Source: Chitinophaga pinensis (GTDB lineage: Bacteria; Bacteroidota; Bacteroidia; SXHM01). From it: DNA of 6,535 bases. Positions 4,764 to 6,535 of the stretch are shown piece by piece (within the stretch, counting starts at the first letter, position 1; the number at the start of each line of letters is the position of its first letter). The position numbers were made by a program, and so were the translations under genes. Where the stretch lies: NCBI GenBank assembly GCA_945889235.1, contig CAMDBK010000181.1, forward strand, positions 1-6,535. The letters run 5' to 3'. The notes below the pieces were generated by a model. It was not told the origin of the DNA and ran no database searches. It was given only the letters and a program-made list of their open reading frames with translations.

Positions 4764-5201
4764 ATGAAAATCCACGAAGTAAAACTGTATCAGGAATTTG
4801 ATGCACCTGTTGAAAAAGTATGGGAAGACTTTAATAACCATGCCACGCTTGGCACCATAATGGGGCAGCCTATGCAACGCATAACCGATAGCTCAGACCC
4901 TGAAAATATAAACGGACTTGGTTCGGTCAGAAAAATAAAAATTCCCTTCGCACCGTTTGAAGAAACAATCCGTAAATCAGTCAAGCCGGTGTGCATTGAA
5001 TATCAGATTACCAAAGGAACACCGCTGCATCATCATTACGGCACCATGCAATTTAAAAGTTTGTCGCCCGATAAATCAGCATTGGATTATTCCATTCAAC
5101 TAGGTTCTAACTTTCCGTTTGTAGCAGGTTTACTTAAAAGTGCATTGCAAAATGCATTAGAAACCGCACTGAAAAAATATGCCGAAAGTCTGAAGAAATA
5201 A
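4764..5201 (+). CDS. SRPBCC (polyketide cyclase/START-like) family protein
   Basis: 145 residues, cytoplasmic. The SRPBCC helix-grip fold is evident: a first strand EVKLYQEFDAP (5-15), VEKVWEDFNNHATLG (16-30) for the two small helices, GLGSVRKIKI (51-60), ETIRKSVKPVCIEYQI (67-82), the LHHHYGTMQFKSL strand (89-100), LDYSIQLGSNFPF (107-119), and a long C-terminal helix (LLKSALQNALETALKKYAES, 123-142). These proteins enclose a hydrophobic ligand cavity; the ligand here cannot be read from sequence. It starts 21 bp after the channel gene, probably co-transcribed with it. The start at 4764 is preceded by an in-register spacer and is right at the first strand. Confidence 0.88.
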   Translation: MKIHEVKLYQEFDAPVEKVWEDFNNHATLGTIMGQPMQRITDSSDPENINGLGSVRKIKIPFAPFEETIRKSVKPVCIEYQITKGTPLHHHYGTMQFKSLSPDKSALDYSIQLGSNFPFVAGLLKSALQNALETALKKYAESLKK

Positions 5202-5319
5202 TAGCACTATCTGGGGTATTAACATTAATCACAGTACCCGCCAAACTCTGCTTCGTGGGTATAATAAACACCTGTGGAAAAATTTATTTGCAATTAGTAG
5301 GTTGTTAAAATAATATTAA

Positions 5320-5327
5320 TAAGTTTG
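5320..5327 (+). promoter_or_regulatory. -7 element upstream of the 5376 gene
   Basis: TAAGTTTG matches TAnnTTTG exactly. A TTG at 5302-5304 is 15 bp upstream, closer than usual for a -33 element. The ATG at 5376 is 48 bp downstream. It marks a new transcription unit after the SRPBCC gene; the 174-bp gap (5202-5375) otherwise shows only a weak TACCC/GGGTA stem at 5235-5261. Confidence 0.4.
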
Positions 5328-5375
5328 CTGTCGGAAATATATAGGTAGCAGTTCATAACCAATAACACAGGAAAA

Positions 5376-5813
5376 ATGGCAACAACACTTACCCGTCTTT
5401 CATTTGTATTACTACTATTAACAATCACTTTTCTGTATGCTTATAAAGATAACTATTCAGAAACAATTATCTGGATTGATAATATACAGGCAGGAACTGA
5501 TATAGAAACTGTTAAAAACCAACAACCCGGTTTTGTTAAAATAGCTTGGGAAGAGCCTGAAAGTCTTAATCATCTTGTGCTTTATGAAGTTACTAAAATC
5601 AAAGGCAACTTCAGCGGATCAGGCAAAATACATTACCTCACTTTTGCCGGTAATAAATTTAAAGGCTGTATACACAGACCCGGGTAAATAGATCGTCAGA
5701 TTTCTGTCTTTCGCTTCTTCAGTTATAACGGCATTAACAAGCTTGTTGATGGTCAGCAGTTCGCAAATCTGTTTTACAGGTTCAAAAAATCAATACCTTC
5801 ATCCAAAATTTAA
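5376..5813 (+). pseudogene. Unrecognised membrane-anchored or secreted protein, interrupted by a stop at 5685
   Basis: The intact part (5376-5687) is 103 residues: an N-terminal hydrophobic segment (7-21, signal peptide or anchor), then a soluble part with ETIIWIDNIQAGTDIETVKN (29-48) and HLVLYEVTKIKGNFSG (66-81). I do not recognise it. After the TAA at 5685-5687 the same frame stays open for 41 codons to the TAA at 5811-5813, with protein-like sequence RQISVFRFFSYNGINKLVDG and then QQFANLFYRFKKS. Just before the stop the neighbouring frame reads AVYTDPGK, which looks more natural than GCIHRPG. A pair of compensating 1-base indels (one extra G near 5662, one missing A near 5688) would restore a single 145-residue frame. 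Either a recent mutation or sequencing errors explain this. If the full frame is right it ends 10 bp before the next gene. Confidence 0.55.
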
Positions 5814-5823
5814 ATAAAAAAAC

Positions 5824-6429
5824 ATGAAACAACTTTTTACATTCATTGCAGTTGCCTTACTGGTTAATACAGCAAGCGCCACCATTCACATTGTTACTTG
5901 TCAGAACTCACCCTCGCATTTTTTACCACTTACTGTTAATGCCGTAGTAGGCGATACAGTGCATTGGACATGGGTGGCCGGAAATCACATTGTAGGTCCT
6001 GTCAATTCTACCTACATCCCAAACGGTGCCCCTTCATGGAATGGCTTGATTGATGCAAGTCATCATGACTTAGAATACGTAGTAACAGTTCCGGGAACCT
6101 ATAATTACGATTGCCACCCGGCAACTCCGCATGGTGAAGCAGCTAGTATAGTTGTATCATCTGTTACCGGAATACAGCAACATAATGTTACACCTAACCT
6201 TTCTTCTGCGTATCCTAATCCATTTAGTGATAAAATAACCATTGAAACACCCCCAGCCGACCAGGTAATAATTTACAATGTGCTGGGAGAAAAAATCAAT
6301 GTATTTGCTTTAAAAAGCGGACAAACAAAACTTGAAACCGATTTAGGCACTCTGCCAGAAGGACTGTTTTTTTACAGCATACTTAAAAACGGAATTGTTC
6401 TGGAAACCCGGAAAATAATTAAGAAATAA
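5824..6429 (+). CDS. Secreted cupredoxin-like protein with T9SS type A sorting domain
   Basis: 201 residues. Signal peptide 1-19 (cut after TASA). Residues 20-112 form a plastocyanin/azurin-like cupredoxin domain: GDTVHWTWVAGNHIV (43-57) with the first copper-ligand His at H55, and GTYNYDCHPATPHGEAASIV (91-110) with C97 and H98/H103. The usual C-x2-H-x4-M order is changed: the axial Met is missing and Cys-to-His spacing is +1 or +6. Residues 127-201 are a T9SS type A C-terminal sorting domain: LSSAYPNPFSDKITI (126-140), IYNVLGEKI (150-158), LPEGLFFYSI (177-186) and a basic IIKK end. The protein is thus exported to the periplasm, moved across the outer membrane by T9SS and released or attached to the surface. 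An electron-transfer or copper-binding role is inferred; the altered site makes this uncertain. A strong terminator follows. Confidence 0.88.
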   Translation: MKQLFTFIAVALLVNTASATIHIVTCQNSPSHFLPLTVNAVVGDTVHWTWVAGNHIVGPVNSTYIPNGAPSWNGLIDASHHDLEYVVTVPGTYNYDCHPATPHGEAASIVVSSVTGIQQHNVTPNLSSAYPNPFSDKITIETPPADQVIIYNVLGEKINVFALKSGQTKLETDLGTLPEGLFFYSILKNGIVLETRKIIKK

Positions 6430-6470
6430 ATCTTTAGTTCAATTATTGATTCATTAAAATAATAAATGTG

Positions 6471-6508
6471 ATATCCCGCAACTATAAAATAGTGCGGGAT
6501 ATTTTTTT
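6471..6508 (+). terminator. Intrinsic terminator after the cupredoxin gene
   Basis: ATATCCCGCA-A-CTAT (6471-6485) pairs with ATAGTGCGGGATAT (6489-6502), a 14-bp stem with one bulged A and an AAA loop. Seven Ts (6502-6508) follow. It starts 41 bp after the stop codon at 6429. Confidence 0.9.
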
Positions 6509-6535
6509 AACAACGTATTATTAAAGCAATGGAAA

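Noticed and set aside
5235..5261. TACCC/GGGTA stem after the SRPBCC gene as a terminator
   Set aside because: The stem is about 5-7 bp with wobble pairing and a 17-base loop, and no T-run follows.
6529..6535. ATG at the right edge as the start of another gene
   Set aside because: Only two codons are visible, so nothing supports it.

Overview
The window looks like chromosome from a member of the Bacteroidota outside the gut Bacteroides group, probably of the Chitinophagales, Sphingobacteriales or Flavobacteriales type. Evidence: a C-terminal type IX secretion (T9SS) sorting domain, a SprB-repeat surface protein, promoter -7 elements of the TAnnTTTG type, no Shine-Dalgarno sequences, AT-rich spacers, and palindromic and heptameric repeats that I recall from this phylum. 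No phage, CRISPR, tRNA or rRNA is visible. Everything except the first gene is on the + strand.

Layout. 1-383 (-) is the N-terminal end of a secreted SprB-repeat protein that runs off the left edge. 384-620 is a divergent intergenic region holding two promoter elements and a perfect-period 7-bp repeat array. 621-1094 is a small lipoprotein gene. Directly after its stop lies the last quarter of a cytochrome P450 gene (1095-1497) with no front. 1498-2032 has no gene but contains a candidate miniature inverted-repeat element (1519-1927) plus an 18-bp palindrome and CTGTG-type repeats. 2033-2419 encodes a secreted protein with a C-terminal HNH-like domain in which the usual catalytic His is Tyr. 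2506-2650 is a PhnB-like VOC gene collapsed by an internal deletion. 2690-2884 is a 64-residue hypothetical.

2951-3966 is a DUF1801-DUF4256 gene pair with a 4-bp stop/start overlap; the first gene carries an in-frame palindromic repeat (peptide SLPAGRQGK) near its start. A 33-bp palindrome (4003-4035) separates it from a second pair: a TMEM175-family channel (4161-4742) and an SRPBCC protein (4764-5201). 5376-5813 is an unrecognised envelope protein interrupted by a stop codon at 5685. 5824-6429 encodes a secreted cupredoxin-like protein with a T9SS sorting tail, closed by a strong intrinsic terminator at 6471-6508.

The genes do not form one pathway. The middle (about 2.5-5.2 kb) is a run of small accessory or housekeeping families (VOC, DUF1801, DUF4256, TMEM175, SRPBCC), flanked by secreted proteins. 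The strongest overall impression is decay and repeat activity: three broken genes (P450, VOC, the 5376 gene), one likely pseudoenzyme and at least four kinds of small repeats in 6.5 kb. I see no convincing new defence or biosynthetic system.
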